From: Streptomyces violaceoruber
GTDB lineage: Bacteria > Actinomycetota > Actinomycetes > Streptomycetales > Streptomycetaceae
DNA: 64,000 nt
Reading direction: 5' to 3'
NCBI GenBank assembly: GCA_000720805.1
Contig: JODI01000006.1
Location: forward strand, 1-64,000
A model generated the notes under the pieces. The model made no database searches and was not told the DNA's origin. It saw only the letters and a list, made by a program, of their open reading frames with translations. Below, piece after piece: positions 1-9,178 of the stretch. The position numbers and the translations under genes were made by a program. The first letter of the stretch is position 1. Each line of letters begins with the position of its first letter.

Positions 1-94
1 TCGCAATCCACACCGAACCGGAAGGCCCTCACCTGTTCAAGACCCCTCAGCCGAGACCTGCCCCACCCGTCCACAACCTCCCGGGACAGAACAC

Positions 95-1279
95 CTAGGC
101 CGGTGACCTCGCCTGGCGTGCGGCAACGGCCATGACGACGACGGAGATCAGGCAGATACCGGCGCCGACGTAGAGCGGGGAGGTGTAGCCGAGGCCGGCG
201 GTGATGGCCAGGCCCCCGAGCCAGGCGCCGAGGGCGTTGCCGATGTTGGACGCGGACACGTTGGCGCTAGCGGCCAGTGCCGCCCCGTGGGCGGCGTCGG
301 TGACACGGGTGATCATGCCGGGCACACTGGCGAAGCCGGTCACCCCCATCAGGAACACCAATACCACCGATGCGGTGGCGCTGGCGGCCAGCAGACCGAA
401 CACGACCAGGGTGATGGTGAGTCCGAGAAGGGCGAGCACCAGGGCGCGGTCACGGTCCTGGTCGGCCGCTCGCCCGCCGACCAGGTTCCCGACGACCAGG
501 CCGGCGCCGTAGACCATCAGCAACCAGGCGACATCCTCCGAGGAGAAACCGCCGACCTCCGTGAACGTGTAGGCGATGTAGCTGAACGCGCCGAACATCC
601 CCCCGTAGCTGAGCGCGGTGGCCGTCAGGGTCAGCCAGACCTGCCGGGAGCGGAACGCACGGAGCTGGTCCCGCAGGCCGCCGGCCGGTACCGGGTCCGC
701 GGGGCCCTTCACCGCCGCGGGTCCCGCCTCTCCCGCGCCGCCGGGGACGAGGGCGACAATTCCCGCGAGCGCGAGCACGCCGATCGCGGTGACCGCCCAG
801 AAGGCGGCCCGCCAGCCCCAGCGCTCACCCACCAACGCACCGAAGGGCACACCCAGCACGTTCGCGACCGTCAGCCCGGCGAACATGACCGCCACGGCGC
901 GGGACTTCTTCTCCGGCGCGACGAGACCGCGGGCGACGAGAGAGCCGATGCCGAAGAACGAACCATGGCACAACGCCGCGACGATCCGCCCGGACAGCAT
1001 CACCGGATAGCTCGGCGCGACGGCGGACATCAGGTTGCCGATGACGAACAACACCACCAGACCGACAAGGACTTGCTTCCGGGGCAGCCGAGCCGTCGCC
1101 GCCGTCAGCACGATCGCGCCGATCGCGACACTCAGCGCGTACCCGGAGATCAGCCAGCCCGCTGTCGCCTCGGACACCGCGAAACTCGACGCCACCTGGG
1201 GCAGCAGCCCGGCGATCAGGAACTCGGTCAGACCGATACCGAACCCGCCGAGCGCCAGCGCGATGAGTCCACTCGGCAT
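95..1279 (-). CDS. MFS transporter, DHA1 drug/arabinose efflux type
   Basis: A 394-residue, strongly hydrophobic protein with about twelve membrane segments. It is a proton-driven exporter in the inner membrane; the substrate cannot be read from sequence. The N-terminus (GFGIGLTEFLIAGLLP) and the loop motif after helix 2 (TARLPRKQVLV) are typical of the AraJ/Cmx-like DHA1 group, which includes chloramphenicol exporters. The RG-RIVAALCHGSFFGIG stretch matches the helix 4-5 region of that group. I chose the ATG at 1279 because GGAGGA lies just upstream and the first helix starts at once. The frame stays open upstream to 2107, but that part is arginine-rich and antisense to the next gene. The gene is divergent from the DinB-like gene. 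Confidence 0.85.
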   Translation of the reverse strand: MPSGLIALALGGFGIGLTEFLIAGLLPQVASSFAVSEATAGWLISGYALSVAIGAIVLTAATARLPRKQVLVGLVVLFVIGNLMSAVAPSYPVMLSGRIVAALCHGSFFGIGSLVARGLVAPEKKSRAVAVMFAGLTVANVLGVPFGALVGERWGWRAAFWAVTAIGVLALAGIVALVPGGAGEAGPAAVKGPADPVPAGGLRDQLRAFRSRQVWLTLTATALSYGGMFGAFSYIAYTFTEVGGFSSEDVAWLLMVYGAGLVVGNLVGGRAADQDRDRALVLALLGLTITLVVFGLLAASATASVVLVFLMGVTGFASVPGMITRVTDAAHGAALAASANVSASNIGNALGAWLGGLAITAGLGYTSPLYVGAGICLISVVVMAVAARQARSPA

Positions 1280-1654
1280 GCGTCGTCCTCCGCTCGACCG
1301 TCCGACGAATCGCGGGGGTACGGGACTTCCCGCCACGGCTTGCGGGCCGCCCGGATCCCGCACCGCACGCACCGCGACGCGGTGCCGGACCGCGCGGCGC
1401 CGACGCATCACTATGCCATCAGGGGTACGGAGTTCGTACGGGTGTTCCGTCGCCTGGTGCTGCTCACGCACCTCCTGCGGATATGCCCGGTGGGGCCGTA
1501 CGCGCGTGTCCTTCCCAGGCGACCGGATCCCACCCTTCCGGGCGTACCACTCGCGCGCATGAACGCGTTGCGGAGCGGCTGACGACATCCTGTGACCTGG
1601 ACGGGAAGTCGGGCGCCCCCGTCCGGTTTCCCGCCGTGAAGAGAGGACCATCTG
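1280..1654. other. Divergent intergenic region
   Basis: 375 bases between the divergent MFS gene and the DinB-like gene. It must hold both promoters. I see ribosome-binding sites at both ends (GGAGGA before 1279; AGAGGA before 1655) but no clear operator palindrome and no convincing small gene. Open frames here are arginine-rich shadows. Confidence 0.5.
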
Positions 1655-2164
1655 ATGGACACCACCCCGCTGCGAGATGCCTACCGCACGCTGCTGGACG
1701 CGGCCGCCACCGTGGCCGACGCCGGCGACACCGGCGTCGCCCCGCCGGCCGGTGAGTGGAACGCCGAGCAGATCCTGGCCCACGTGACCATGATCAACGC
1801 CGTCACCATCAACGCGGTCTCCCTGATCGCCTCGGGGGCGAACGCCACGTATGACAACCGCCTGGCGCTCGACACCTGGACCCTCGGGCGCGTCATCAAA
1901 CGCGCCGGGGGCGAGGCGGGGCTTCGGGACCGCATCCGTCTCCAAGGGGACGCCCTGTGCGCACTCGGCGGGCCGATGCTGAGCGAGGCCGAGCTCGACA
2001 CACCGGTACCCACCCTGCTCCTGTCCAACGGCGCGCTCCTGGTCGATCAGCCGATGCCGCTGAGGAACCTCCTCACGGGCCTCGTGGAAGCGGAGCTGCC
2101 CGGGCACACGAAACAGCTCCTGGCCCTCCTGCCTGAAGGCGCACGGCCCGAAGCCGCACGGTGA
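1655..2164 (+). CDS. DinB-like four-helix protein
   Basis: A soluble 169-residue protein. The early GEWNAEQILAHV stretch (about residues 32-43) is the usual W-x-x-x-x-x-L-x-H signature of the DinB/MDMPI maleylpyruvate-isomerase-like fold, where a histidine often binds metal. The rest is helical and includes MPLRNLLTGLVEAELPGHTKQLLALL, a second helix of the fold with the EAELPGHTKQ histidine as a further possible ligand. Members take part in mycothiol-dependent or other thiol transfers, but many have no known role. AGAGGA upstream supports the ATG. It ends 70 bases from a convergent oxidoreductase gene. Family membership is likely; the reaction is unknown. Confidence 0.7.
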   Translation: MDTTPLRDAYRTLLDAAATVADAGDTGVAPPAGEWNAEQILAHVTMINAVTINAVSLIASGANATYDNRLALDTWTLGRVIKRAGGEAGLRDRIRLQGDALCALGGPMLSEAELDTPVPTLLLSNGALLVDQPMPLRNLLTGLVEAELPGHTKQLLALLPEGARPEAAR

Positions 2165-2180
2165 AGGGACGAGCGGTCCG

Positions 2181-2245
2181 GGCGAGTGGTCCCGGCGAGT
2201 GGTCCGGCCGCCGGTGTCCCAGGTGGCGGTGTCTCAGGTGGCGGT
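2181..2245. repeat. Two short direct-repeat pairs in a convergent gap
   Basis: GGCGAGTGGTCC occurs at 2181-2192 and 2194-2205 (13-base period). CAGGTGGCGGT occurs at 2220-2230 and 2235-2245 (15-base period). The second pair runs over the stop codon of the minus-strand oxidoreductase. They look like slippage duplications; no function is evident. Confidence 0.55.
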
Positions 2246-3340
2246 ATAGCCGAGTTGGCGTCTCATGTACGGCGTCATCAAGGTCTTCGCCTTGGCGAGG
2301 ACCGTCGTGCGGCCGCCGAGGACGGCGGTTTCTCCACCCGGGACGGGCAGCATGGTCAGTCCGTCGGCCGGGCCGAAGGGCACGATGAGGGGGGTGCGGT
2401 GGACGGCCCGGTACAGGCGGGGATCCTTGCGGTGCCTGCCCGAACTGGTCAGGTGGGCACGGATGTTCCAGGCGGCGAGGTCCGCCTGGGCAAGCGCCGC
2501 GGGGGTGATCTTGAGCTCGGTGGCGTCGTTCACGTCACCGACCGCGAACACGTCCGGCCGTCCCCCGACCCGCAGCGTCCGGTCGACCTTGACCTGCCCG
2601 TGCGCGTTGAGCCAGTCGCCGTGTCCGCCCAGACGCAGCCACAGGGTGTTCGGGGTCGTGCCCGTCGCCCAGAAGGAGAGGTCGGCTTCGACGACGGTGC
2701 CGCGGGCATCGCGATAGGTGCCGAAGGCGACGCCGGGCGACATGAAGGAGTCGAGCCGCACCTCGACGTCGTGCGCCTCCAGCCAGGCCCGGGCCCGGCG
2801 TCCGGCCCGCTCGCTGCCCGTGGAGTCGAGCAGCACCGGCCCGGCGTGGGCGAGCGTGACCCGGGCGTCGGGTCTGGCCAGGCGGACCTCGGCGCTGAGT
2901 TCGACGCCGGAGGGTCCGCCGCCGACGACAAGGACATGATCGGCGGTGGCGATGTCGCGCTGGTGGGCGGCGAAGGTCTTCGCCGCCTCCTCGGTGGTGG
3001 TTCCGGTGAAGCGGGCCGGTTCGGGATAGTCGGCACCGGTGGCGATCACCACCACGTCGTAGGGCAGCCGCTCCCCCGTGGCGAGCACCACCTGCCGCTC
3101 GACGGTGTCGACACGGACCGCCTTGCCCGCCACCACACGGCCGTCGCGCAACAGCCGGTCGTACGGGATGAACGGGGTCACCGTCCACTCGGGGCGCACC
3201 CCGGCCCTGAGGGAGGCGATGCGGTGGAAGAAGACCTCCTTGCGGTCCACCAGCGTGACCCGCGCGATCCCGTCCAGTCGTTTCGCGAGACGGACGCCCG
3301 CGTATCCGCCGCCGATCACCACTACGTCGCCGTCACGCAC
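2234..3340 (-). CDS. FAD-dependent NAD(P)H oxidoreductase (NDH-2/AIF-like)
   Basis: A 368-residue pyridine nucleotide-disulphide oxidoreductase fold without the redox-active CxxxxC pair. FAD site GGGYAG near residue 10, second dinucleotide site GGGPSG near residue 145, then WATGTTPN and FAVGDVND, which closes over FAD. This order fits type II NADH dehydrogenase and apoptosis-inducing-factor-like quinone or thioredoxin-like reductases. It probably passes electrons from NAD(P)H to a quinone or small acceptor; there is no membrane anchor beyond the amphipathic C-terminus. I chose GTG at 3340 because CAGGAG sits eight bases upstream; an ATG at 3376 would add 12 poorly conserved residues. It is divergent from the broken SGNH gene. 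Confidence 0.82.
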   Translation of the reverse strand: MRDGDVVVIGGGYAGVRLAKRLDGIARVTLVDRKEVFFHRIASLRAGVRPEWTVTPFIPYDRLLRDGRVVAGKAVRVDTVERQVVLATGERLPYDVVVIATGADYPEPARFTGTTTEEAAKTFAAHQRDIATADHVLVVGGGPSGVELSAEVRLARPDARVTLAHAGPVLLDSTGSERAGRRARAWLEAHDVEVRLDSFMSPGVAFGTYRDARGTVVEADLSFWATGTTPNTLWLRLGGHGDWLNAHGQVKVDRTLRVGGRPDVFAVGDVNDATELKITPAALAQADLAAWNIRAHLTSSGRHRKDPRLYRAVHRTPLIVPFGPADGLTMLPVPGGETAVLGGRTTVLAKAKTLMTPYMRRQLGYTAT

Positions 3341-3569
3341 ACCGATTCTCCTGTACCTGGTGGGGCAGGTGAGCACCGCGGCGGGGGTCGTCCCCGGTCA
3401 CTCAGCCCGCCGCGAGCGTAACGATTGAAACTTAAAGCTCCAGGGATGCTTTGTGAGCGTTGCGTGAAGCGATGGCGTGGACGGCTGCCGGTGCGGGCGC
3501 GTACGACGTTCCGCACGTCGTCGCCCACCAGGCCGAGTCGCTCCGTCGCCCACCGGCCGAGGCCGCTCT

Positions 3570-4145
3570 ATGGACTGGCGCCCCATGACCGCCTCACACC
3601 CGTTCCTGCGCTACGTGGCGATCGGCGACAGCCTGACGGAAGGCATCGGGGATCCCGAGCCGACGGGCGGTCACCGGGGCTGGGCCGACCGGCTCGCCGA
3701 AATCCTGACGGAGGGGCAGCCAAGGCTCGGCCATGCCCATCTCGCCGTGCGCGGGAAGACGAGCGGCCAGATCAGGACCGGTCAGCTCGGCCCGGCTCTG
3801 GCGCTCGAGCCGGACCTGGTGACGGTGATGGCCGGCATGAACGACGTCGTACGGCCCCGCTACGACGCCTGGTCGGTCGCCGCGAACATCGAGGAGATGT
3901 TCGCCCGGCTCACCGCATCCGGCGCCCGGGTCGCCACCTGACCTTTCCGGACCTACGAAAGGCCTCACCGGTGGCCCGCCGGATCCTGCCCCGCATCCTC
4001 GGCCTCAACGACCGGGTGCGCGCCCTCGCCGGACCATGTCGCGCCCTGGCTGTGGCGACGGCTGCGCGGACGCACACCGGGAAAGGGCCACTCGGCCAAG
4101 CGGCCCGAGCCGGGGCCCGTGACGACGTTCAACCACTCAACGTGA
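3570..4145 (+). pseudogene. Decayed SGNH/GDSL hydrolase
   Basis: The N-terminal half is clear: the catalytic Ser block AIGDSLTEG, the LAVRGKTSGQI block, and the MAGMNDVVRPRYD block with the conserved Gly and Asn. The frame then stops at 3939-3941 after GARVAT. One lost base accounts for it, because LTFPDLRKASPVARRILPRI continues in the next frame. After LNDRVRALA the reading jumps back to the first frame at about 4032, giving the usual C-terminal tail (APWLWRRLRGRTPGKGHSAKRP) and stopping at 4143-4145. The segment that should carry the catalytic Asp-His (about 60-80 residues) is missing. So there is one frameshift plus one internal deletion, and the product would be inactive. Start is ATG 3570 or 3585. 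The tail overlaps the 3' end of the opposing xylanase gene by 17 bases. Confidence 0.85.
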
Positions 4146-4821
4146 GGCTGGAGTTGCCGCTGCTCTGGTAGCCCTCCGTCGCGAGGATCATGTAGTACCG
4201 GAAGCTGCCCAGTGTCATTCCGGCACGGGCCCATGCGTCGAAGTGGTTGCCGGTGGTGATGGTTCCCCCGGTCCGCTTCGACTGCCGGACGCTCCAGTAC
4301 TGGTTGAACGTGCGCGTGCCTTCGACGGACGGGGCGTTGTACCGCGTCGTCTGATAGATGTCGTACGTCCCGCCGTCGCTGGTCACCGTTCCCTTGTATG
4401 TGCCCGTCGGCCGGTAGGTGCCCCAGTTGTCGACGATGTAGTACTCGACCAGCGGGTTCGACGTCCATCCGTAGAGGGCCAGGTAACCGTTGCCGTACGG
4501 GTTGAAGCTGCCCGAATACCGCACCGTCCGCCGGCCGCCGTTGCTCCAGCCCTTGCCGCAGACGAAGTTGCCGCAGTTGGTCCAGGAGGTCCGGTAACTG
4601 CCGCCGGATGCCAGGGTCATGGAGACCGCGCCACCGCCGTCGGTCCAGAACGAGTAGTAGAAGCCGTTGTCGGTGCCGGTCTGGTTCGTGGTGATGGTCG
4701 TGTCCGCGCGTGCCGTTCCCGGCAGGATCAGCCCGGACGCGGTGGCCAAGGCCAGGGCTCCGGTGCCGCCAATGAGACTCCTACGGCTGATTCGGCCGAC
4801 GGGGCCGTCGTTCTTCTCCAT
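4129..4821 (-). CDS. Secreted GH11 endo-1,4-beta-xylanase
   Basis: A 230-residue enzyme that cuts internal beta-1,4 bonds of xylan outside the cell. It has a twin-arginine signal (ISRRSLIGG, Arg13-Arg14) with an ARA cleavage site near residue 39. The rest is one GH11 jelly-roll domain. The two catalytic glutamates are visible: nucleophile Glu126 in [12 protein letters not shown] and acid/base Glu216 in [11 protein letters not shown]. The thumb region ([18 protein letters not shown]) is intact. There is no carbohydrate-binding module, unlike two-domain Streptomyces GH11 enzymes, so it ends right after the catalytic fold. ATG 4821 follows GAGGAGG. The flanking genes on both sides are broken, yet this gene shows no damage. 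Confidence 0.93.
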   Translation of the reverse strand: MEKNDGPVGRISRRSLIGGTGALALATASGLILPGTARADTTITTNQTGTDNGFYYSFWTDGGGAVSMTLASGGSYRTSWTNCGNFVCGKGWSNGGRRTVRYSGSFNPYGNGYLALYGWTSNPLVEYYIVDNWGTYRPTGTYKGTVTSDGGTYDIYQTTRYNAPSVEGTRTFNQYWSVRQSKRTGGTITTGNHFDAWARAGMTLGSFRYYMILATEGYQSSGNSSLTLSG

Positions 4822-4845
4822 GCTTCCTCCTCGCGAAAACCGGCG

Positions 4846-4854
4846 GAAACGTTC
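4846..4854. promoter_or_regulatory. LacI-type operator core upstream of xylanase
   Basis: GAAACGTTC lies 25 bases upstream of the xylanase start. The same nine bases form the core of the inverted repeat at 39161-39175 before the GH127 gene, and they match the central part of typical LacI-family operators in actinomycete sugar genes. A single near-palindromic core is weak evidence on its own. Confidence 0.35.
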
Positions 4855-5054
4855 GTGGGGGGTTGTGCGGTGCCCGTCAGTGTTGGTCGGCGGCGTGTGA
4901 CTGTCAATGGTTCGGCGGTCATTACGAAACTTGCCCCGGAGCATCTCTGCATTCGCGGAGACATTACGCCTGTTCAGAGCCCATCCATTCAGAGCGACCT
5001 GACCGACCCAGCCGGAACTTCGGACTCCTAAATCGAAAGTGCGATCAAAATCTT

Positions 5055-5066
5055 CGAAATATTTCG
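5055..5066. promoter_or_regulatory. Perfect 12-bp palindrome CGAAATATTTCG
   Basis: A perfect palindrome in a locally AT-rich stretch, 234 bases upstream of the xylanase start. Streptomyces xylan genes are often controlled through CGAA...TTCG inverted repeats (for example BxlR-type sites), though with a different spacing. It could be a distal operator for the xylanase or a leftover from the decayed hydratase operon. Confidence 0.35.
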
Positions 5067-5086
5067 GACCGCCCCGTGGGTGGTGG

Positions 5087-5755
5087 TCATGCTCCGGCAC
5101 CTTCCGTGGCGTCGGCCGCGAACGCGGTGCCGACCGTGCCGAGGCCTTCGATGTGCGCGGTGAACTCTTCGTCCTCGGCGGCGACCGCCATCGGGCCGAG
5201 GGCGCCGGTCGGGACGATGTCCCACGCCCGCAGCGGGTCACCGAGGCCGGCGAGGGTGGAGGCGAGCCAGAGGGCGGCGGTGCCCACGAGACGGTCTCGC
5301 CGTTCCTGGCCAGTGTCATCCCTACGCCGCGCAGGTCGACCCGGTCCATCGGGACGGGGGTGCCGTCGAGGACGAACAGGCCGCTGGAGGCGTTGTCGGC
5401 GACGCGTCCAGCACCAGCGCGACCTGTGCCTCGACCTTGGGCCGCACCAGGCGCCTGGGAGCGATCGTCGCCCCCAGGGGGACGGCCATGTCGGCAAAGA
5501 GGGGTGCCGAAGTCGGGCCGGTCGAAGCCGAGTTGGGTTTGCACGGCGGTTGAGGTCAGCCCGATCTTGCGGCCCACCAGCCGCCGCCCGCGGTGACGGC
5601 ACGCTCGACGTACAGCCGTTGCACGGCGTAGGCGGCCGCGACGTCCGCCTCGGGCGGGATCCGGCACACCGGGGAGCAGGGACGCCCGTGCGGGCGGCTT
5701 CGTCCAGGACGGCCGCTGCCTTGGTCACGGCACCGGCGGAATCGGGAACGGTCAC
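5087..5755 (-). pseudogene. Decayed 2-keto-4-pentenoate hydratase (MhpD-like)
   Basis: Pieces of one hydratase are spread over all three minus-strand frames, in the right order. They are [20 protein letters not shown] (start 5755); [80 protein letters not shown]; and [20 protein letters not shown] up to the stop at 5087. That needs at least four frame changes. About 50 residues between VALVLDA and DNASSGL are also gone, where the family carries conserved acidic metal ligands. Intact relatives hydrate 2-hydroxypenta-2,4-dienoate in meta-cleavage of aromatics. An ATG at 5090 overlaps the stop and opens a 20-residue frame that ends at 5028, the likely stub of the next pathway gene. Confidence 0.85.
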
Positions 5756-5889
5756 GCCCGCCCCCGGCCCGGAGTCGTACGGCGAGGATGGGAACAGGCC
5801 TGCGGCTACCTCCGGGATCGGGCGGACACGGCGGAGGATGGTAGGCCTGCGGGGCGGCGGCCGGCACGTCCGCCGGCAGCCGGCCGCCG

Positions 5890-6284
5890 ATGCGGGACGG
5901 CAGCGACAGGGTCTCGTGGCCGTGGTGCACCGGGGTGGGCAGGGCGCTGCCGGCGTTCTCCGGCATGGAGCTGACGGACGCCGTACTGGCGCGGCCGCCG
6001 GCCCGGCTCACCCCGCACTCGGGCACCGACCCGGCGCGGCTGCGCACCGCCATCGAGCAGGTCCAGGCGTCCGGACTCGCCTACGAGGAGCAGGAGGCCG
6101 CGCTCGGCGTGAGCTGTATCGCCGCGCCCGTCTTCGACGGCCCGCCTGCGGCGGCGGCGCTGTCGGTGGCCGTGCCGCGGTCCGGTTCCACCCGGCCCGA
6201 CTGGCGCCCGTCGTGCGGACGGCCGCGCTGGGACTGTCGCGTGTACTGCGTACGGGCAGGGACGCGCAAGGGGGTGCCTACTGA
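5890..6284 (+). pseudogene. Fragment of IclR-family regulator (effector domain)
   Basis: Only the C-terminal effector domain of an IclR regulator is left: TGVGRALPAFSG, TPHSGTDPARLRTAIEQVQ, and the hallmark YEEQEAALGVSCIAAPVFDG. After ALSVAVPRSG the frame shifts once, and the last helix (FHPARLAPVVRTAALGLSRVLR) is found in another frame ending at 6284. The N-terminal winged helix is absent. It lies head-to-head with the decayed hydratase, the usual position of an IclR regulator of an aromatic-catabolism operon, so both probably come from one lost pathway. Confidence 0.8.
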
Positions 6285-6365
6285 TTCCCTGCCGGCTGAC
6301 GCCGTTCATTAAAGTAACTGCAGCCAGTGCCGGCGATCCATGGACAAGTGAGGTAGTCGCGAACC

Positions 6366-8267
6366 ATGCCGACCGAAACGTTTGAGTTCCAGGTAGAGGC
6401 CCGTCAGCTGCTCCAGCTGATGATCCACTCGGTCTACTCGAACAAGGACGTCTTCCTCCGTGAACTCGTCTCCAACGCCTCCGACGCGCTGGACAAGCTG
6501 CGCCTGGCCGCGCTGCGGGACGACTCGCTCGACGCCGACATCTCCGACCTGCACATCGAGCTCGAGATCGACCAGGACGCCCGTACGCTCACGGTGCGGG
6601 ACAACGGCATCGGGATGTCGTACGACGAGGTCGGACAGCTCATCGGCACGATCGCCAACTCGGGGACGGCCGAGTTCCTGCGGGAGCTGAAGGAGGCGCA
6701 GGACGGGGCCGGCGCCGAGGGGCTGATCGGTCAGTTCGGTGTCGGCTTCTACTCCGGCTTCATGGTGGCGGACGAGGTCACCCTGCTGACGCGGCGCGCG
6801 GGCGAGAAGAAGGGCACCCGCTGGACCTCGCGCGGTGAGGGCACGTACACCCTGGAGGAGGCCGACGACGCGCCGCAGGGCACCTCGGTCACGCTGCGCC
6901 TCAAGCCGGCCGACCCCGACAACCAGCTGCACGACTACACCTCGGTGTGGACGATCAAGGAGATCGTCAAGCGCTACTCGGACTTCATCACCTGGCCCAT
7001 CAGGCTGGTCGGGGAGGCCGCGAGCGAGGGTGACGGGCCGGCCGAGCCGGAAACGCTGAACTCGATGAAGGCGCTGTGGGCGCGGTCCCGCGACGAGGTG
7101 TCCGAGGACGAGTACCACGAGCTGTACAAGCACATCAGCCACGACTGGCGCGACCCGCTGGAGACCATCCAGCTGCAGGCCGAGGGGACGTTCGAGTACC
7201 AGGCCCTGCTGTTCGTCCCGTCGCACGCCCCGCACGACCTGTTCACGCAGGACTTCAAGCGCGGGGTGCAGCTGTACGTCAAGCGCGTGTTCATCATGGA
7301 CGACTGCGAGGCACTGCTGCCGCCGTACCTCCGCTTCGTCAAGGGTGTGGTCGACGCGCAGGACCTCTCGCTCAACGTGTCCCGCGAGATCCTCCAGCAG
7401 GACCGGCACATCCGGATGATGCAGCGGCGGCTGACCAAGAAGGTGCTGTCGTCGGTCAAGAGCATGATGGCCGGCGACACCGAGCACTACGCCACGTTCT
7501 GGCGGGAGTTCGGCGCGGTGCTCAAGGAAGGGCTGATCACCGACTCCGACAACCGCGACGCCATTCTCGCGGTGTCGTCGTTCGCGACCACCCACGGCGC
7601 GGACGAGACGGTCACGCTCAAGCAGTACGTGGAGCGGATGCCGGACGGGCAGGAGAGCATCTACTACATCACCGGCGGGTCCCGGCAGAGCGTCGACAAC
7701 TCCCCGCACATGGAGGCCTTCCGGGAGCGGGGCATCGAGGTCCTGCTGCTCACGGATCCCGTCGACGAGGTGTGGGTCGACGCGGTCGGCGAGTTCGAGG
7801 GCAAGCGGCTGCAGTCGATCGCCAAGGGCGAGATCGACCTCGGTGCGCGCGGCGACGAGAAGTCCGAGGGCGAGCGGGAGCAGCAGGCCGAGGAGTACGC
7901 GGGTCTGCTCGGCTGGATGAGCGAGCAACTGGAGGAGGACATCAAGGAGGTGCGGCTGTCGTCCCGCCTGACGGTGTCCCCTGCCTGCGTCGTCGCCGAC
8001 GCGCACGATCTGACACCGGCGCTGGAGAACATGTACCGGGCCATGGGGCAGGAGGTGCCGCACACCAAGCGCATCCTCGAACTCAACCCGGACCACCAGC
8101 TGGTCAAGGGCATCAACCAGGCGTACAAGGAACGCGAGGACCGCTCCGACCTCACCGAGACCGCCCAACTGCTGTACTCCCTGGCCGTCCTGGCGGAGGG
8201 CGGACGGCCGGCCGACCCCGCACACTTCGTGAAGATGGTGGCGGACCGCCTGGAACGCACCCTGTGA
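6366..8267 (+). CDS. htpG: Molecular chaperone HtpG (Hsp90)
   Basis: A full-length 633-residue cytosolic Hsp90. GHKL ATPase motifs in order: [10 protein letters not shown] (Asn about 34), [14 protein letters not shown] lid, [13 protein letters not shown]. The middle domain with its catalytic-loop region and the C-terminal dimerisation domain (ending [11 protein letters not shown]) are complete. As in other bacterial forms there is no MEEVD tail. ATG 6366 has GAGGTAG upstream. The 3' end overlaps the PfkB kinase start by four bases (GTGA), so the two are translated together. The upstream region holds only the decayed IclR fragment, so the promoter lies between 6285 and 6365. I see no CIRCE element. 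Confidence 0.96.
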
Positions 8268-9178
8268 CCACCCTCCGCGCCTCCGCGGAGACGGCGCGCG
8301 GACGTCCCGCGGGTCTGTTCGTCGGCCTGTGCACGCTGGACGTCATCCACCTCGTGGACCATGTGCCGGCGTCGAACGAGAAGCTGACGGCCCGTGAGCA
8401 GGTCGTCGCGGCGGGCGGTCCGGCGGCGAACGCGGCCGCGGCCTTCAGTCACCTGGGGGGCGCGGCCAGGCTGCTCACCGCGATCGGCTCGCATCCGCTG
8501 GCGCAGGGCGTCAGGGCGGATCTGGACCGGCTGGGCGTGGCCGTGTCGGATCTGGCCGCCGACTCGGTCGAGCCGCCGGTCGTGTCCTCCGTGCTGGTGA
8601 CCGCGGCCAGCGGTGATCGTGCCGTCGCCTCGACGAACGCGACGGGCCGGCGGCTCGACCCGCCCGATGATCTCGACGCTTCGGTGCGGGCCGCCGACAT
8701 CGTCGAGTTCGACGGCCACCACATGGAGTTGGCCGTGGCCGCCGCCCGCGCCGCGCGGGCGGCGGGCCGCCCGACCCTCCTGGACGGGGGCAGCTGGAAG
8801 GAGGGCACCCGGCGACTGCTGCCCTGGATCGACGTGGTCGTCTGCTCGGCCGACTTCCACCCGCCGGGCGCGAGCACACCGGCGGACACCCTGCGGTTCC
8901 TGCGGGAGCAGGGGGTCGTCTGGTCGGCGGTCAGCCGAGGCGGGCGGCCCATCCTCTGGGCGGGACCCGACGGCGGTGGCACGGTGGACGTGCCCGAAGT
9001 CCGCGTGGCCGACACGCTGGGCGCGGGCGACGTCCTGCACGGGGCACTCGCCCATCACCTCGCCGTTCAGGGCTCCTTGACCTCGGAGGGCTTCGTCGAG
9101 GCCCTGCTCGGTGCGGCCGAGGTGGCCTCACGGGCCTGCGCCTCGTTCGGCACCCGGGCGTGGATGGTGGGGACGTGA
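8264..9178 (+). CDS. PfkB-family carbohydrate kinase
   Basis: A 304-residue ribokinase-fold enzyme that moves the ATP gamma-phosphate to a sugar or nucleoside. Early GGPAANAAAAFSHLGG is PfkB signature 1; late DTLGAGDVLHGALAHHLA is signature 2 with the anion-hole GAGD and catalytic Asp. The substrate loop (DVIHLVDHVPASNEK) resembles the sulfofructose/ribokinase side of the family, so the sugar cannot be named. The start is GTG 8264, inside the htpG stop codon (GTGA overlap). It therefore depends on htpG translation, an uncommon partnership for a sugar kinase. The gene is intact, followed by about 115 bases to a convergent small gene. Confidence 0.88.
   Translation: MTTLRASAETARGRPAGLFVGLCTLDVIHLVDHVPASNEKLTAREQVVAAGGPAANAAAAFSHLGGAARLLTAIGSHPLAQGVRADLDRLGVAVSDLAADSVEPPVVSSVLVTAASGDRAVASTNATGRRLDPPDDLDASVRAADIVEFDGHHMELAVAAARAARAAGRPTLLDGGSWKEGTRRLLPWIDVVVCSADFHPPGASTPADTLRFLREQGVVWSAVSRGGRPILWAGPDGGGTVDVPEVRVADTLGAGDVLHGALAHHLAVQGSLTSEGFVEALLGAAEVASRACASFGTRAWMVGT

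Noticed and set aside
1280..2107. Open N-terminal extension of the first MFS transporter
   Set aside because: Arg/Gly-rich, antisense to the DinB-like gene, and the ATG at 1279 has a good ribosome site directly before the first helix.
4863..6284. Long plus-strand open frame of 473 codons
   Set aside because: No family signal except its last 35 residues, which are the shifted end of the IclR fragment. The rest is antisense to the broken hydratase and the xylanase upstream region.
6375..6383. GAAACGTTT, a LacI-like core at the start of htpG
   Set aside because: It falls inside codons 4-6 of htpG, lacks matched outer arms, and is explained by the Thr-Phe codons there.
7664..9058. Long minus-strand frame over htpG and the PfkB kinase
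   Set aside because: Typical high-GC antisense frame; composition is Arg/Gly/Ala-rich and both plus-strand genes have clear catalytic motifs.
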